A stretch of 64,000 nt of DNA from Actinomycetota bacterium (GCA_016870795.1 VGAJ01000001.1:116757-180756); one strand, 5' to 3'; shown: positions 45,338 through 54,311, counted from the stretch's first letter. Notes: generated by a model not told the origin, from the sequence alone. Numbers and translations: made by a program.

Positions 45338-46144
45338 ATGTCGATTCGAAATTATCGCCCGAAGCCTGATTCAAGGCGCACGATTACGCCGTGGCGAAAT
45401 TTTACTCTGGTTGCAGTGTTAACTGTTGCTCTAGCTCTTCAACTCTCCTATCCCCTAATTGAAGGAGAGCGTCTTCGTCTCGTTACTATCGCCACTGTCT
45501 ATTGGGCAGCAGGAGCTATGTTGCTTCATGCTCTCTTTGCTTATGGCTTCACTTATGCAATCAGATTTCTTCTAATCACTTTCACCTATTCCCTATTAGT
45601 TGAGCAAATTGGCATGAGAACTACCTGGCCATTTGGAAGTTATGAGTATTCGCCAACTCTTGGATATCAAATCTTTGACGTTCCACTAGTAGTTCCATTT
45701 GCTTGGATCATGATGGCCCACTCGGTATTCATTGCAGCAAGAAGAGTTGCCCCGAACTTTGTCTTTTTAGTTGGCGGATATGGCCTTATGGCCTGGGACT
45801 TATTTCTTGATCCTCAGATGGTTTCAGCTGGAAGATGGAGTTGGGAGATAGGCGGCAGAAGTGTTCCATTTCAACCAGAAATTCCGCTCTCCAATACCTT
45901 TGGTTGGCTATTAACTGGAATGGGGTTGATGGCTCTTCTCAATATCTTCCTACCTAAGGAGAGAAGATCTCTAGGATCAAGTAGAGCAGTTCCTGAATTC
46001 TTTCTTGCTTGGAGTTGGATTGGCGGCATGGTGATTAACATTTTCCATTTCGATCGTCCAGGTGTGGCATTCCTTGGAGGATCAGCGCTAGGAGCGCTAG
46101 TTATCTGGTATTTCATCTCAGTTAAATACGGCCGCCGAGATTAA
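45338..46144 (+). CDS. cruF: CruF-type carotenoid 1,2-hydratase
   Basis: This 268-residue membrane protein belongs to the CruF/DUF422 family, which adds water to the psi end of carotenoids. About seven hydrophobic helices are present, with EQIGMRTTWPFGSYEYSP, DVPLVVPFAWIMMAH, MAWDLFLDPQM and EIPLSNTFGWLLTG, all strongly conserved in the family. It lies between the CrtA-like gene and a GT2 gene, the usual CruF-CruG pairing for glycosylated monocyclic carotenoids. Confidence 0.9.
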   Translation: MSIRNYRPKPDSRRTITPWRNFTLVAVLTVALALQLSYPLIEGERLRLVTIATVYWAAGAMLLHALFAYGFTYAIRFLLITFTYSLLVEQIGMRTTWPFGSYEYSPTLGYQIFDVPLVVPFAWIMMAHSVFIAARRVAPNFVFLVGGYGLMAWDLFLDPQMVSAGRWSWEIGGRSVPFQPEIPLSNTFGWLLTGMGLMALLNIFLPKERRSLGSSRAVPEFFLAWSWIGGMVINIFHFDRPGVAFLGGSALGALVIWYFISVKYGRRD

Positions 46145-46150
46145 GGAAAA

Positions 46151-47239
46151 ATGACTTTTCTATTAGATGCTTCTGCCCTTTTAATTGCAATTATGCTCAT
46201 TTTAGCGGTCTTTAATTTCTTTACGCTGAGAGTGGTTTCTAGTAAAAATAGTGCTTTGATTGATCAATCAGTCTCGATATTAATACCGATGCGAAATGAA
46301 GCTGAAAATGTCATTGAGGTAATCACTCTACTAAAAGAGCAGGGTGACTTAAGTAATTTTGAAATTATCGCTCTAGATGACTCCTCGAGTGATAACACTA
46401 GAGAGCTATTACTTGCCATGTCCCAAGACAACTTAAAAGTAATTGCGGGAAAAGAGCTGGAAGAGGGCTGGCTAGGAAAGAACTATGCCTGCTATCAATT
46501 AGCTGCAGCTGCAAGGGGTGATTACTTAGTTTTTCTAGATGCTGATGTGAGGCTGGATGCAAGGGCTATAGCAAGCACCATTGAATCAATGAGAGCTTGG
46601 AATTGGGATTTCATCTCTGCCTATCCCCGACAGATTGCCCTAACATTTTTAGAACGGTTAACTCAGCCTCTACTTCAATGGTCCTGGTTTACAACTCTGC
46701 CACTTCGAATCACTCAAAAGTGGCCAAGACCATCAACTGTCGTGGCAAATGGTCAATTTATGGTGATAAAGCGTAAGGCTTACTTTGATTGCGATGGCCA
46801 CAGAGGTGTTAAAGCAGAAGTCGTAGATGACCTATTTCTTGCTAGAAATTTAGTCAGAGCTGGCGCAAGAGGCGGCGTTGCAGATGGATCAAGAGTTTCA
46901 TACTGTCGAATGTATTCAAGTGCCAGCCAACTCATAGCAGGCTATGCCAAATCACAATGGAGTGCTTTTGTTAATCCACTAGGTGCACTTCTAGCAATAA
47001 CTTTGCTAACTCTTACATCTATATTTCCCCTCATAGCTGGCCTGTTAGGAGATCTCTCTGGTTGGTATCTCTACTTTGCAATTGTTATGACAAGAGTATT
47101 AAGCGGGATAAAGACAAGAACGATTCCAAGTGCCTCACTACTTCATCCATTGAGCGCGCTTATCTGGATCTACTTAATAACGATTTCTTGGATAAAGAAG
47201 TACCGAGGCGAACTTTCTTGGCGCGGTAGGAAACTATGA
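46151..47239 (+). CDS. cruG: GT2 family glycosyltransferase, CruG-like
   Basis: This 362-residue protein has an N-terminal membrane helix, a GT2 domain (SILIPMRNEAENV, IIALDDSSSDNT, YLVFLDADVRL with the metal-binding DxD, and the later AEVVDDLFLARNLVRAGA) and about three C-terminal membrane helices. This layout matches CruG, which glycosylates the hydroxyl group made by CruF. It is six bases after cruF and overlaps the next desaturase gene by ATGA. The sugar is unknown. Confidence 0.82.
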   Translation: MTFLLDASALLIAIMLILAVFNFFTLRVVSSKNSALIDQSVSILIPMRNEAENVIEVITLLKEQGDLSNFEIIALDDSSSDNTRELLLAMSQDNLKVIAGKELEEGWLGKNYACYQLAAAARGDYLVFLDADVRLDARAIASTIESMRAWNWDFISAYPRQIALTFLERLTQPLLQWSWFTTLPLRITQKWPRPSTVVANGQFMVIKRKAYFDCDGHRGVKAEVVDDLFLARNLVRAGARGGVADGSRVSYCRMYSSASQLIAGYAKSQWSAFVNPLGALLAITLLTLTSIFPLIAGLLGDLSGWYLYFAIVMTRVLSGIKTRTIPSASLLHPLSALIWIYLITISWIKKYRGELSWRGRKL

Positions 47240-48753
47240 GCCATCACAGAACTAGCAAAGTATCAAAATCCGTCATTGTAATTGGCGCTGGAATGGGTGG
47301 TATGGCTGCTGCTGCCCGCCTTGCAAAACGTGGACATAAAGTTAAAGTCTTTGAAGCAGCTTCTTTTGCTGGCGGCAAGTGTCGAACTGAAGATATCTCA
47401 GGATTTTCATTTGATACTGGCCCTTCGCTACTTACCCTTCCAGCTGTCTATAGAGATTTATTTGTTAAAACGGGAAAGCGTTTAGAAAATCTCGTCCAAC
47501 TCAGCCCCGTTGATCCATCTTTTACATATATCTTTGATGATGGCAAGAGAGTAACTTTTCCAAATCTTTCACATAGCGGCACAGTATTAGCAATAACTGA
47601 AAGTTTTGGAGCGCAGGCAGGAGATGCTTGGCATCAATTGCTGACAAGAGCTGAGAAGATGTGGGACGCATCAAGACAGGCTTTTGTTGAAAGTGAGCTC
47701 CGCTCCCCTTTTCAAATGCTAAAGAGTCCATCACTTCTCCGTGATTTAAAGACAATCGCTCCATTTACTTCCCTTCGAGATTTAGTTAGAAGTTATACCG
47801 ATAATGTCTATATTGGAAAGATAATTGACCGCTATGCCACCTATACCGGCTCCGATCCTAGAAAAGTCCCCGCAGTTCTTTTAACTATTGCCTTTGTCGA
47901 GGAGGCTTTCGGTGCTTGGCATGTTAGCGGTGGGGTTGGCACGCTTGCTAAATCTCTAGAGTCTCGCCTAAGTGATTTAGGAGTTGAGCTGCATCTCAAC
48001 ACAAAAGTTGATCGAATCATCACTAAATCTGGCGTTGCAATTGGAGTTAGATTGGCTAATGGCCAAGTTCATAATAGCGATGTGGTAATTGCCAACGCTG
48101 ATGCAGATTTAGTTTATAACCAGCTCCTTGAAAAGAGCTCCAGAACTAGAAGTGCCCGTAACTCACTTAACAAAGCCACTACATCACTCTCTGGATTCTC
48201 TCTACTCATTGGGCTTCGTGGCTCATCAGAGCTTGGCCACCACACTGTATTTTTCCCTAAAGATTATGATGCTGAATTTGATTCTATCTTCGAAAAGAGA
48301 AGGCCAGTAGAAGATCCAGCTATCTATATCTGCAATCCAAATGACTCCAGGATGAAGCGAGCTGGAGTTGATGAGAGTTGGTCGGTGCTAATCAATGCCC
48401 CTCGCCACCAACCAAAAGATGGCTTTAATTGGGATGAGAAAAGCTCCAAGGAATATAGCCAGCACATTATTAATCTCATGGAGGCAAAGGGATTAGATGT
48501 TCGCTCCCGAATTGAAGTTTTGGAATATAGGTCTCCAGCAGATTTAGAGAGAAACGTTAACGCCCCTGGTGGCTCGATTTATGGGACATCTAGCAATGGC
48601 GCAAGATCGGCATTTTGGCGAGCGCGCAATCGTTCAAAGATCAAAAACTTATTTTTAGTTGGCGGTTCAACTCATCCTGGCGGAGGTCTACCTTTAGTTG
48701 GAATTAGCGCTGAGATTGTTGCAGAAGCGGTCGAAGAAAGTTTAGAACAGTAA
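47236..48753 (+). CDS. CrtI-family carotenoid desaturase/oxidoreductase (CrtD-like)
   Basis: This 505-residue flavoprotein has the FAD loop VIVIGAGMGGMAAAARLAKRG, GFSFDTGPSLLTLPAVY, a GGVGTLAKSLE segment and the C-terminal LVGGSTHPGGGLPLVGISAEI, all typical of phytoene desaturase-related enzymes. A second family member (crtI) lies next to crtE and crtB, so this one probably acts later, for instance on the 3',4' bond as CrtD does. That is inferred from its place with cruF and cruG. Its last 50 bases overlap a convergent gene. Confidence 0.85.
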   Translation: MSHHRTSKVSKSVIVIGAGMGGMAAAARLAKRGHKVKVFEAASFAGGKCRTEDISGFSFDTGPSLLTLPAVYRDLFVKTGKRLENLVQLSPVDPSFTYIFDDGKRVTFPNLSHSGTVLAITESFGAQAGDAWHQLLTRAEKMWDASRQAFVESELRSPFQMLKSPSLLRDLKTIAPFTSLRDLVRSYTDNVYIGKIIDRYATYTGSDPRKVPAVLLTIAFVEEAFGAWHVSGGVGTLAKSLESRLSDLGVELHLNTKVDRIITKSGVAIGVRLANGQVHNSDVVIANADADLVYNQLLEKSSRTRSARNSLNKATTSLSGFSLLIGLRGSSELGHHTVFFPKDYDAEFDSIFEKRRPVEDPAIYICNPNDSRMKRAGVDESWSVLINAPRHQPKDGFNWDEKSSKEYSQHIINLMEAKGLDVRSRIEVLEYRSPADLERNVNAPGGSIYGTSSNGARSAFWRARNRSKIKNLFLVGGSTHPGGGLPLVGISAEIVAEAVEESLEQ

Positions 48754-49333
48754 ATAGAGAGATTACCTGAAGCACAGCCCAGATCTGAGAGAGCAGCGTT
48801 GCTAGATCCATATCAACAGCTCTTGCAACGAGAGCAATGAATAGAATGCTGGCTCTAATTGGACGCTCACCAATTGTCACAACCCCTAATTGAGTAACGC
48901 CAAGTGATGCCGCCCTTGAGCGCATATATTCTTGAAGAAATGCTGCAAGCCAAGCGATTAAGACCAGTTGATAGGGAGCTCCAAGAAGAAAAAGGCTATA
49001 GGCCCAGAGCGCTTCAACAATTCGATCGATAAAGCCATCAAGCAGCGCTCCCCACCTACTGACCTTTCCAGTAAGTATTGCTAAGGATCCATCAATGCCA
49101 TCTGCAATCAAGGAGAAGACTAGAAGCGCTATAGCCCAATTACTTTCAATACTTACTACCAAGGTGATACCTAGCAGTAAACCAAAGATTGATAGAGAAT
49201 TAGGGGTAACTCTTAAAACTGCTAGAGGTTTACAGAGCAGGAATGAAATTTCTAACCATGCTCTAACAATTCCTTTTATCTCTGCTCCGCCATGAAGGCT
49301 GGACCAAGAATTAAAGAATTCTATCTTCTTCAT
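48704..49333 (-). CDS. CDP-alcohol phosphatidyltransferase family protein
   Basis: This 209-residue membrane protein has about five helices and a modified CDP-alcohol transferase motif, DGIDGSLAILTGKVSRW then GALLDGFIDR. The Asp residues and Gly are kept, but the Arg of the usual DG-x2-AR is Ile. The family makes phospholipid headgroups or related lipids; the product is unknown. It is overlapped by the end of the carotenoid desaturase on the other strand and is coupled to metF (ATGA). Confidence 0.8.
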   Translation of the reverse strand: MKKIEFFNSWSSLHGGAEIKGIVRAWLEISFLLCKPLAVLRVTPNSLSIFGLLLGITLVVSIESNWAIALLVFSLIADGIDGSLAILTGKVSRWGALLDGFIDRIVEALWAYSLFLLGAPYQLVLIAWLAAFLQEYMRSRAASLGVTQLGVVTIGERPIRASILFIALVARAVDMDLATLLSQIWAVLQVISLFTVLNFLRPLLQQSQR

Positions 49334-50178
49334 CTAAGCCCAATTCTCTTAATTATCTCAATCGTTGGAGCTGCGCTATTCATAGTATAAAAATGTAGAC
49401 CTGGTACTCCGTAATCTAGAAGCCTTTTAGATAGCTCACTGGCAATATCTACACCGACTTTAACCACATCAGCTGGGATATCCCCTGCTGCCTCAACTCT
49501 TCTTTGAATTTCACTTGGGATTGGCGAGCCTGCGAGATCGCTCATTTTCTTTAATTGAGCAAAATTAGTTATAGGAAGAATTCCAGGATAGATATCAAGC
49601 TTTGAACCTCTAGCTCTTATCTTATCTACTAAATTGATATAGCCCTTAACATCAAAGAAGAATTGAGTAGTCGCAAAACTTGCTCCGCATCTCTCCTTCT
49701 CAAGAAGTACATTTACATCTTGTTCAAAATTTCCCATTGATGCTGGGTGGCCATCAGGAAATGCTGCAACTCCAACTTCAAAGCCCATACTTGATGCAAG
49801 AGTTACTAACTTGTCTGCGTGATCAAAGCCTCCAGCTGTACTCTCCCATTTCACGCCAGGTCCACCTTTTGGATCGCCGCGAAGTGCAAGGATTGACTTA
49901 ATTCCAGAGGCTTTGTATTGATTGAGAATCTCAATTAATTCATCTTTACTAGATCCAACACAGGTTAGGTGTGCAATTGTTGAAATTCCACTTCTTGCTG
50001 TGATCTCTGAGGTAATTCTTATTGTGCGATCTCTAGTTGAACCACCTGCGCCATAAGTAACTGAAACAAAATCAGGTTTATAGACTGCAAGAGCCTTTAG
50101 AGCGCTCCAGAGACGCTCCTCTCCAGCCTGATCTTTAGGCGGAAAGAACTCAACGGAGAAGGTAGGCGCACTATTCAT
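49330..50178 (-). CDS. metF: methylenetetrahydrofolate reductase
   Basis: MetF (282 residues) is a flavin TIM barrel that reduces methylene-THF to methyl-THF for methionine synthesis. FSVEFFPPKDQAGEERLW, PDFVSVTYGAGGSTRDRT, SILALRGDPKGGP, FATTQFFFDV and PGLHFYTMNSA are characteristic. It is transcribed away from crtE with only 24 bases between the start codons, in which both promoters appear to overlap. Confidence 0.95.
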   Translation of the reverse strand: MNSAPTFSVEFFPPKDQAGEERLWSALKALAVYKPDFVSVTYGAGGSTRDRTIRITSEITARSGISTIAHLTCVGSSKDELIEILNQYKASGIKSILALRGDPKGGPGVKWESTAGGFDHADKLVTLASSMGFEVGVAAFPDGHPASMGNFEQDVNVLLEKERCGASFATTQFFFDVKGYINLVDKIRARGSKLDIYPGILPITNFAQLKKMSDLAGSPIPSEIQRRVEAAGDIPADVVKVGVDIASELSKRLLDYGVPGLHFYTMNSAAPTIEIIKRIGLR

Positions 50179-50186
50179 ATAGCGGG

Positions 50187-50196
50187 AGGGTACCGT
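50187..50196. promoter_or_regulatory. overlapping divergent -10 elements of metF and crtE
   Basis: TACCGT (50191-50196, plus) is followed by TGCGCC and the GTG of crtE. TACCCT (50187-50192, minus) is followed by eight bases and the ATG of metF. They share the GGTACC palindrome at 50189-50194, so polymerases could not occupy both at once. Neither gene has a convincing ribosome-binding site. Confidence 0.5.
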
Positions 50197-50202
50197 TGCG
50201 CC

Positions 50203-51264
50203 GTGAAATCTCCTGACCTATCCCAGCTTCGCGCCGAGATAGATAAGACCTTGTCCTCATTCACCGTTGCAAGAAGCGCTGCACTTGTTGATATTGGCCC
50301 AGATCTAGAGCCAGTAGCAAAGGCAATGTCAGATTTTATTACCCAAGGTGGAAAGAGATTTCGGCCCATCTTTGCCTATTTAGGTTATTTAGGAAGCGGA
50401 GCAGAAGCGCGCGAGGAGATACTGCGTGCCTGCACATCTTTAGAGTTAGTCCACGTCTGCGCACTTATTCACGATGATGTGATGGATGGCTCTGATACGA
50501 GAAGAAATAAACCAGCAATACATAAAGCGTTTCAGCAATATCACCAAAATTCTTCATACAAAGGTAGCTCTGAAAGATTTGGAAGTTCCTCCGCAATTCT
50601 GATGGGCGATTTAGCTCTGGTCTGGGCCGATCGCTTATTGGTGGAATCTGGAATAAGCGGCGATGAATTTCTTCAAGTGCAATCAGTCTTTGCAGATATG
50701 CGAGATGAATTGATGGCTGGCCAATACTTAGATGTTTTAGAGGGCGCACTTGCCACAACTAGTATTGATAGATCTCTAAAAGTTGCTCGATATAAGTCAG
50801 GTAAATACTCAATTGAACGCCCACTTCACTTTGGCGCAGCGCTTGCTGGAAAAAAGGAACTCATGAGCGCCTACTCATCATTTGGACTTCCACTCGGGGA
50901 AGCCTTTCAATTGCGGGATGATCTCCTTGGTGTATTTGGGGATCCAGAGGTCACAGGAAAACCAGCAGGTGATGATTTAAGAGAGGGGAAGCGAACGGTA
51001 CTAATTGCCCTCACCATGCAGGCAGTAGGCAAACAAGAGCGTGAGCTTCTAACTTCCTCACTTGGAGATGAAGGTCTTGATAAAACACAGATTATTAAGC
51101 TTCAAGAGATTATTTCTAGCTCTGGAGCGGTCGCTCAAGTTGAGAAGCTCATCACAGAGCTTCGGGATAGAGCCATTTCTGCGTTGCGAGATAGCCAAGT
51201 TGAGACAAGTATTCTCTCTGTATTAGAAGAGATGGCAACTATTGCAACGCAACGGAGTCTTTAA
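50203..51264 (+). CDS. crtE: geranylgeranyl diphosphate synthase-type polyprenyl synthetase
   Basis: This 353-residue trans-isoprenyl diphosphate synthase has the first Asp-rich motif HDDVMDGSD at residues 90-97 and the second in QLRDDLLGVFGD (Asp239-240), with GGKRFRP near residue 49. The number and place of the motifs suit a GGPP synthase, and it leads the crtE-crtI-crtB operon, so GGPP supply for phytoene is the probable role. Product length is inferred. The start is GTG at 50203, apparently leaderless. Confidence 0.92.
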   Translation: MKSPDLSQLRAEIDKTLSSFTVARSAALVDIGPDLEPVAKAMSDFITQGGKRFRPIFAYLGYLGSGAEAREEILRACTSLELVHVCALIHDDVMDGSDTRRNKPAIHKAFQQYHQNSSYKGSSERFGSSSAILMGDLALVWADRLLVESGISGDEFLQVQSVFADMRDELMAGQYLDVLEGALATTSIDRSLKVARYKSGKYSIERPLHFGAALAGKKELMSAYSSFGLPLGEAFQLRDDLLGVFGDPEVTGKPAGDDLREGKRTVLIALTMQAVGKQERELLTSSLGDEGLDKTQIIKLQEIISSSGAVAQVEKLITELRDRAISALRDSQVETSILSVLEEMATIATQRSL

Positions 51265-52746
51265 ATGCGAAAAGTTAAGGGAAAAACAGACCGGGTAGTA
51301 GTTGTCGGTGCTGGACTTGCTGGCCTTAGTTGTGCGCTAAGGCTTGCCGGAGCTGGGCGAGAAGTAATTGTGATTGAGCGTGAAGCAGTTCCTGGTGGTC
51401 GAAATGGATTAATGAAAAAAGATGGATATTCATTTGATACTGGACCAAGTGTTTTAACTATGCCTGATCTGATTGCCGATGCTCTGGCATGCGTTGGAGA
51501 GAAAATAGAAGATTGGCTCGATCTGATGCCGCTTAAGCCACTATATCGAGCCTTTTATGCCGATGGTTCTCAATTAGATGTTCATGCAAATACTGAACAG
51601 ATGGAAGCAGAGATTGCAAAAAATATTAGCGCAGATGAAGCTGCTGGCTATCGACGATATGTTGAATTTGTCACCAAGTTATATAAGTATGAAATGAATG
51701 ACTTTATTGATAGAAACATTGACTCTCCGCTAAATCTGCTAACCCCTAATCTTGCTCGTTTAATTGCTCTCGGTGGCTTTAGAAAGCTTGCTCCAAAAGT
51801 CTCTCAATTCCTAAAAGATCCTAGAACTCAACGCGTCTATTCTTTTCAAGCGATGTATGCCGGGGTCTCGCCCCAGCAAGCACTTGCTATTTATGCAGTT
51901 ATTGCTTATATGGATTCAGTCAATGGAGTTTTCTTTCCTAAAGGTGGAATGCATGCGGTTCCAAGAGCGCTAGCAGGAGCTGCCGAGAAACATGGTGTGA
52001 CTTTTAAATATAACACCACAGTGACAAAGGTAGAAAAGAGTGGATCTCGGGCAAGCGCTGTAATAACTAGTGATGGCCAAAGAATTGAATGTGATGTTGT
52101 GGTGCTAAATCCTGATTTGCCTGTGGCTTGGCGAGATTTGCTCGGAAAAACCCCACTATCAGTTAAACGACTCAATTACTCACCATCTTGTGTAACAATC
52201 TTGGCTGGCTCTTCCAAGAGTTATGATCATTTAGCTCATCACAATATTCACTTTGGCCACTCCTGGGATCAAGTCTTTGATGAGCTAATTACTAAAAAGC
52301 AATTGATGAGCGACCCAAGCCTTTTAGTGACTCTTCCTTCAAAAGATGATCCAAGCCTTGCCCCAAGTGGAAAACATAGTTATTACATTCTCTTTCCTAC
52401 GCCAAATCTTGATGCTGATATTGATTGGAAGAAGATGAAGAACGTTTATAAAGATCAAATGTATGCCACGATGCAAGAGCGGGGCTATAAAGATTTTGCA
52501 GACTCAGTTGAAGTAGAACATGTAACAACTCCCCTTGATTGGCAAAAGATGGGGATGGAAAGAGGTGCGCCATTTGCAAGCGCGCATACCTTCCTGCAAA
52601 CCGGACCTTTTAGGCCAAGTAATATGGCAAAGGGATATGAGAATGTGGTCTTTACTGGAAGCGGTACCCAACCTGGAGTCGGAGTTCCAATGGTTCTAAT
52701 CTCAGGAAGACTTGCAGCAGAGAGAATTGTTGGACCAGTAAAGTAA
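51265..52746 (+). CDS. crtI: phytoene desaturase
   Basis: This 493-residue CrtI-type flavoenzyme converts phytoene to lycopene or neurosporene. The FAD loop VVVVGAGLAGLSCALRLAGAG, VPGGRNG, GYSFDTGPSVLTMPDL and the C-terminal FTGSGTQPGVGVPMVLISG are family hallmarks. Its ATG directly follows the crtE stop and crtB follows two bases after its end, an order (crtE-I-B) typical of actinobacteria. The number of double bonds introduced cannot be read. Confidence 0.94.
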   Translation: MRKVKGKTDRVVVVGAGLAGLSCALRLAGAGREVIVIEREAVPGGRNGLMKKDGYSFDTGPSVLTMPDLIADALACVGEKIEDWLDLMPLKPLYRAFYADGSQLDVHANTEQMEAEIAKNISADEAAGYRRYVEFVTKLYKYEMNDFIDRNIDSPLNLLTPNLARLIALGGFRKLAPKVSQFLKDPRTQRVYSFQAMYAGVSPQQALAIYAVIAYMDSVNGVFFPKGGMHAVPRALAGAAEKHGVTFKYNTTVTKVEKSGSRASAVITSDGQRIECDVVVLNPDLPVAWRDLLGKTPLSVKRLNYSPSCVTILAGSSKSYDHLAHHNIHFGHSWDQVFDELITKKQLMSDPSLLVTLPSKDDPSLAPSGKHSYYILFPTPNLDADIDWKKMKNVYKDQMYATMQERGYKDFADSVEVEHVTTPLDWQKMGMERGAPFASAHTFLQTGPFRPSNMAKGYENVVFTGSGTQPGVGVPMVLISGRLAAERIVGPVK

Positions 52747-52748
52747 AT

Positions 52749-53657
52749 ATGGATGAGTTAAGCGCTGCTGGAATCCATGATCCTGAGCTACGCAAATCTT
52801 ATTTGGAGTGCAAAAGGCTCAACTCTCTTCATGGAAAGACTTACTACCTAGCTACTCTCCTCCTTCCAAAAGCTAAGCGCCCACATGTTCATGCGTTATA
52901 CGGATTTGCTCGGTATGCCGATGAGATTGTCGATGATCTGGCATCAACTCTTACTCACCAAGAAAAAGTAGATGAACTTGGCAGGTGGAGTGATCAACTC
53001 TTATCCGACATTTCTATGGGGCGAAGTAGCGATCATGTCGGACGAGGTCTGGTTGATACAGTGCAGCGTTTTAACATTCCAATTTCTTACTTTGAAGCAT
53101 TTCTTCATTCCATGGCTATGGATTTATCCGTAACCCAGTATGAGAGATATGAAGACTTGATGGAGTATGTCTATGGATCTGCTGCAGTAATTGGGCTCCA
53201 GATGGTTCATGTTCTGGGAACAATTGAGGGGAAAAAATCTGAAGCGCTCGCTCCGGCTGAGAAGTTAGGAATAGCCTTTCAATTAGCCAACTTCATCAGA
53301 GATGTAGGTGAGGATCTAGAACGCGGGCGAATCTATCTACCCATGTCAGAGCTAGCCTCATTTGGTGTAGATCGCACGATGCTTGAGAAAAGGCAAATTA
53401 GCCCTGAAATAATCAATGCGCTCAAGTTTCAGATTGCAAGGGTGCGTCAACTGCAGAGCGAGGCAGATTCTGGAATAGAGCTACTAAGCCCGGATGCAAG
53501 GGCGTGCATTAGAGCAGCAAGTGAGCTCTACTGCGGAATTGTCGATGAGGTTGAGAAGATTGATTATCAAATTTTTACCAAGCGGGCTAAGACTTCTAAT
53601 TTTCGGCGAGTTAGAACGGCGCTTCCTGCTTATTTTTCAGCGCTCGCTTCTCGCTAG
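52749..53657 (+). CDS. crtB: phytoene synthase
   Basis: CrtB (302 residues) joins two GGPP molecules head to head. YYLATLLLP, ARYADEIVDD (residues 54-63) and the second Asp-rich motif RDVGEDLERGRIYLP (from residue 184) are intact. It is the last gene of the crtE-I-B operon. Its stop codon shares CTAG with the stop of the convergent crtYd gene. Confidence 0.95.
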   Translation: MDELSAAGIHDPELRKSYLECKRLNSLHGKTYYLATLLLPKAKRPHVHALYGFARYADEIVDDLASTLTHQEKVDELGRWSDQLLSDISMGRSSDHVGRGLVDTVQRFNIPISYFEAFLHSMAMDLSVTQYERYEDLMEYVYGSAAVIGLQMVHVLGTIEGKKSEALAPAEKLGIAFQLANFIRDVGEDLERGRIYLPMSELASFGVDRTMLEKRQISPEIINALKFQIARVRQLQSEADSGIELLSPDARACIRAASELYCGIVDEVEKIDYQIFTKRAKTSNFRRVRTALPAYFSALASR

Positions 53658-53959
53658 TTTCTCTGTATTCCCCTTCTTCCCCAATAAATCCACTGCGAGA
53701 TAACCATAACAATCATAGAAAATCCAAAGAATAGATCTTCAACTGGAGCAGAGGCAATACGCACCCCAACTATTACATCAGGGTCATAGGTAATGATGCC
53801 TCTGGATGTTAACCACCAATTTGTAATTATTTGGAAAAAAAGCATGATTGCGTAGGCGTTCCAGAAACTTTTTCTTGATAAAACTCTAGATTTAGTAATA
53901 TAGAAATCAAAAAGAATAACTAGTGGAATTGAAAGAAGGGCTAGTTGGGTGTAACTCAT
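53654..53959 (-). CDS. crtYd: lycopene cyclase subunit, CrtYd type
   Basis: This 101-residue membrane protein has three helices and the family motif APVEDLFFGFSMI, typical of the second half of the heterodimeric actinobacterial lycopene cyclase. It is translated after crtYc through an ATGA overlap. The heterodimer makes beta or epsilon ends in different species; which one cannot be read here. The gene is convergent to crtB. Confidence 0.9.
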   Translation of the reverse strand: MSYTQLALLSIPLVILFDFYITKSRVLSRKSFWNAYAIMLFFQIITNWWLTSRGIITYDPDVIVGVRIASAPVEDLFFGFSMIVMVISQWIYWGRRGIQRN

Positions 53960-54288
53960 CGCTCATCACCATAATTCCAATGAGGCTTTACTCGCCGCAC
54001 CGCTTCTATAGTCATTAAGGCTGCGAGAGGAACTACGATGAAGAAGAGAAACTCTTCAAGCGGAATTCCAGCAGGTCCAAAGATTCCTACAACCTGCTCT
54101 CTATCAAAGAACCAATGCCTAGATGTGACTGCGTAATAATCCCAAGTCAAAAAAATGGCTGCTGTTGGAAGAATCGCTAGCATCGCTCGCTTGATTCTTC
54201 GCAATACTCCAACTTTAAGAAAAATCTCCAACCAGAATGAGCCGACAACTGTGAAGGTGAGCATCGCGAAATAACCAAACTTAAGCAT
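53956..54288 (-). CDS. crtYc: lycopene cyclase subunit, CrtYc type
   Basis: This 110-residue membrane protein has three helices with TWDYYAVTSRHWFF and GIPLEEFLFFIVVPLA, the first-half signature of the heterodimeric lycopene cyclase. It forms a pair with crtYd. TAGCAT lies six bases before the ATG, suggesting leaderless transcription. Together with CruF it predicts a carotenoid cyclised at one end only. Confidence 0.9.
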   Translation of the reverse strand: MLKFGYFAMLTFTVVGSFWLEIFLKVGVLRRIKRAMLAILPTAAIFLTWDYYAVTSRHWFFDREQVVGIFGPAGIPLEEFLFFIVVPLAALMTIEAVRRVKPHWNYGDER

Positions 54289-54294
54289 GGGCTA

Positions 54295-54304
54295 ATGCTA
54301 TTGT
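54295..54304. promoter_or_regulatory. overlapping divergent -10 elements of crtYc and the TPP riboswitch operon
   Basis: On the minus strand TAGCAT (54295-54300) is followed by TAGCCC and the crtYc ATG. On the plus strand TATTGT (54299-54304) would start transcription near 54311, just at the beginning of the TPP aptamer. The two hexamers overlap by two bases. Confidence 0.45.
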
Positions 54305-54311
54305 TCTACTA

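Noticed and set aside
43873..54288. A rhodopsin or retinal-forming dioxygenase gene in the carotenoid region
   Set aside because: All open frames there are assigned and none shows rhodopsin helices with the Schiff-base lysine or a Blh-type protein.
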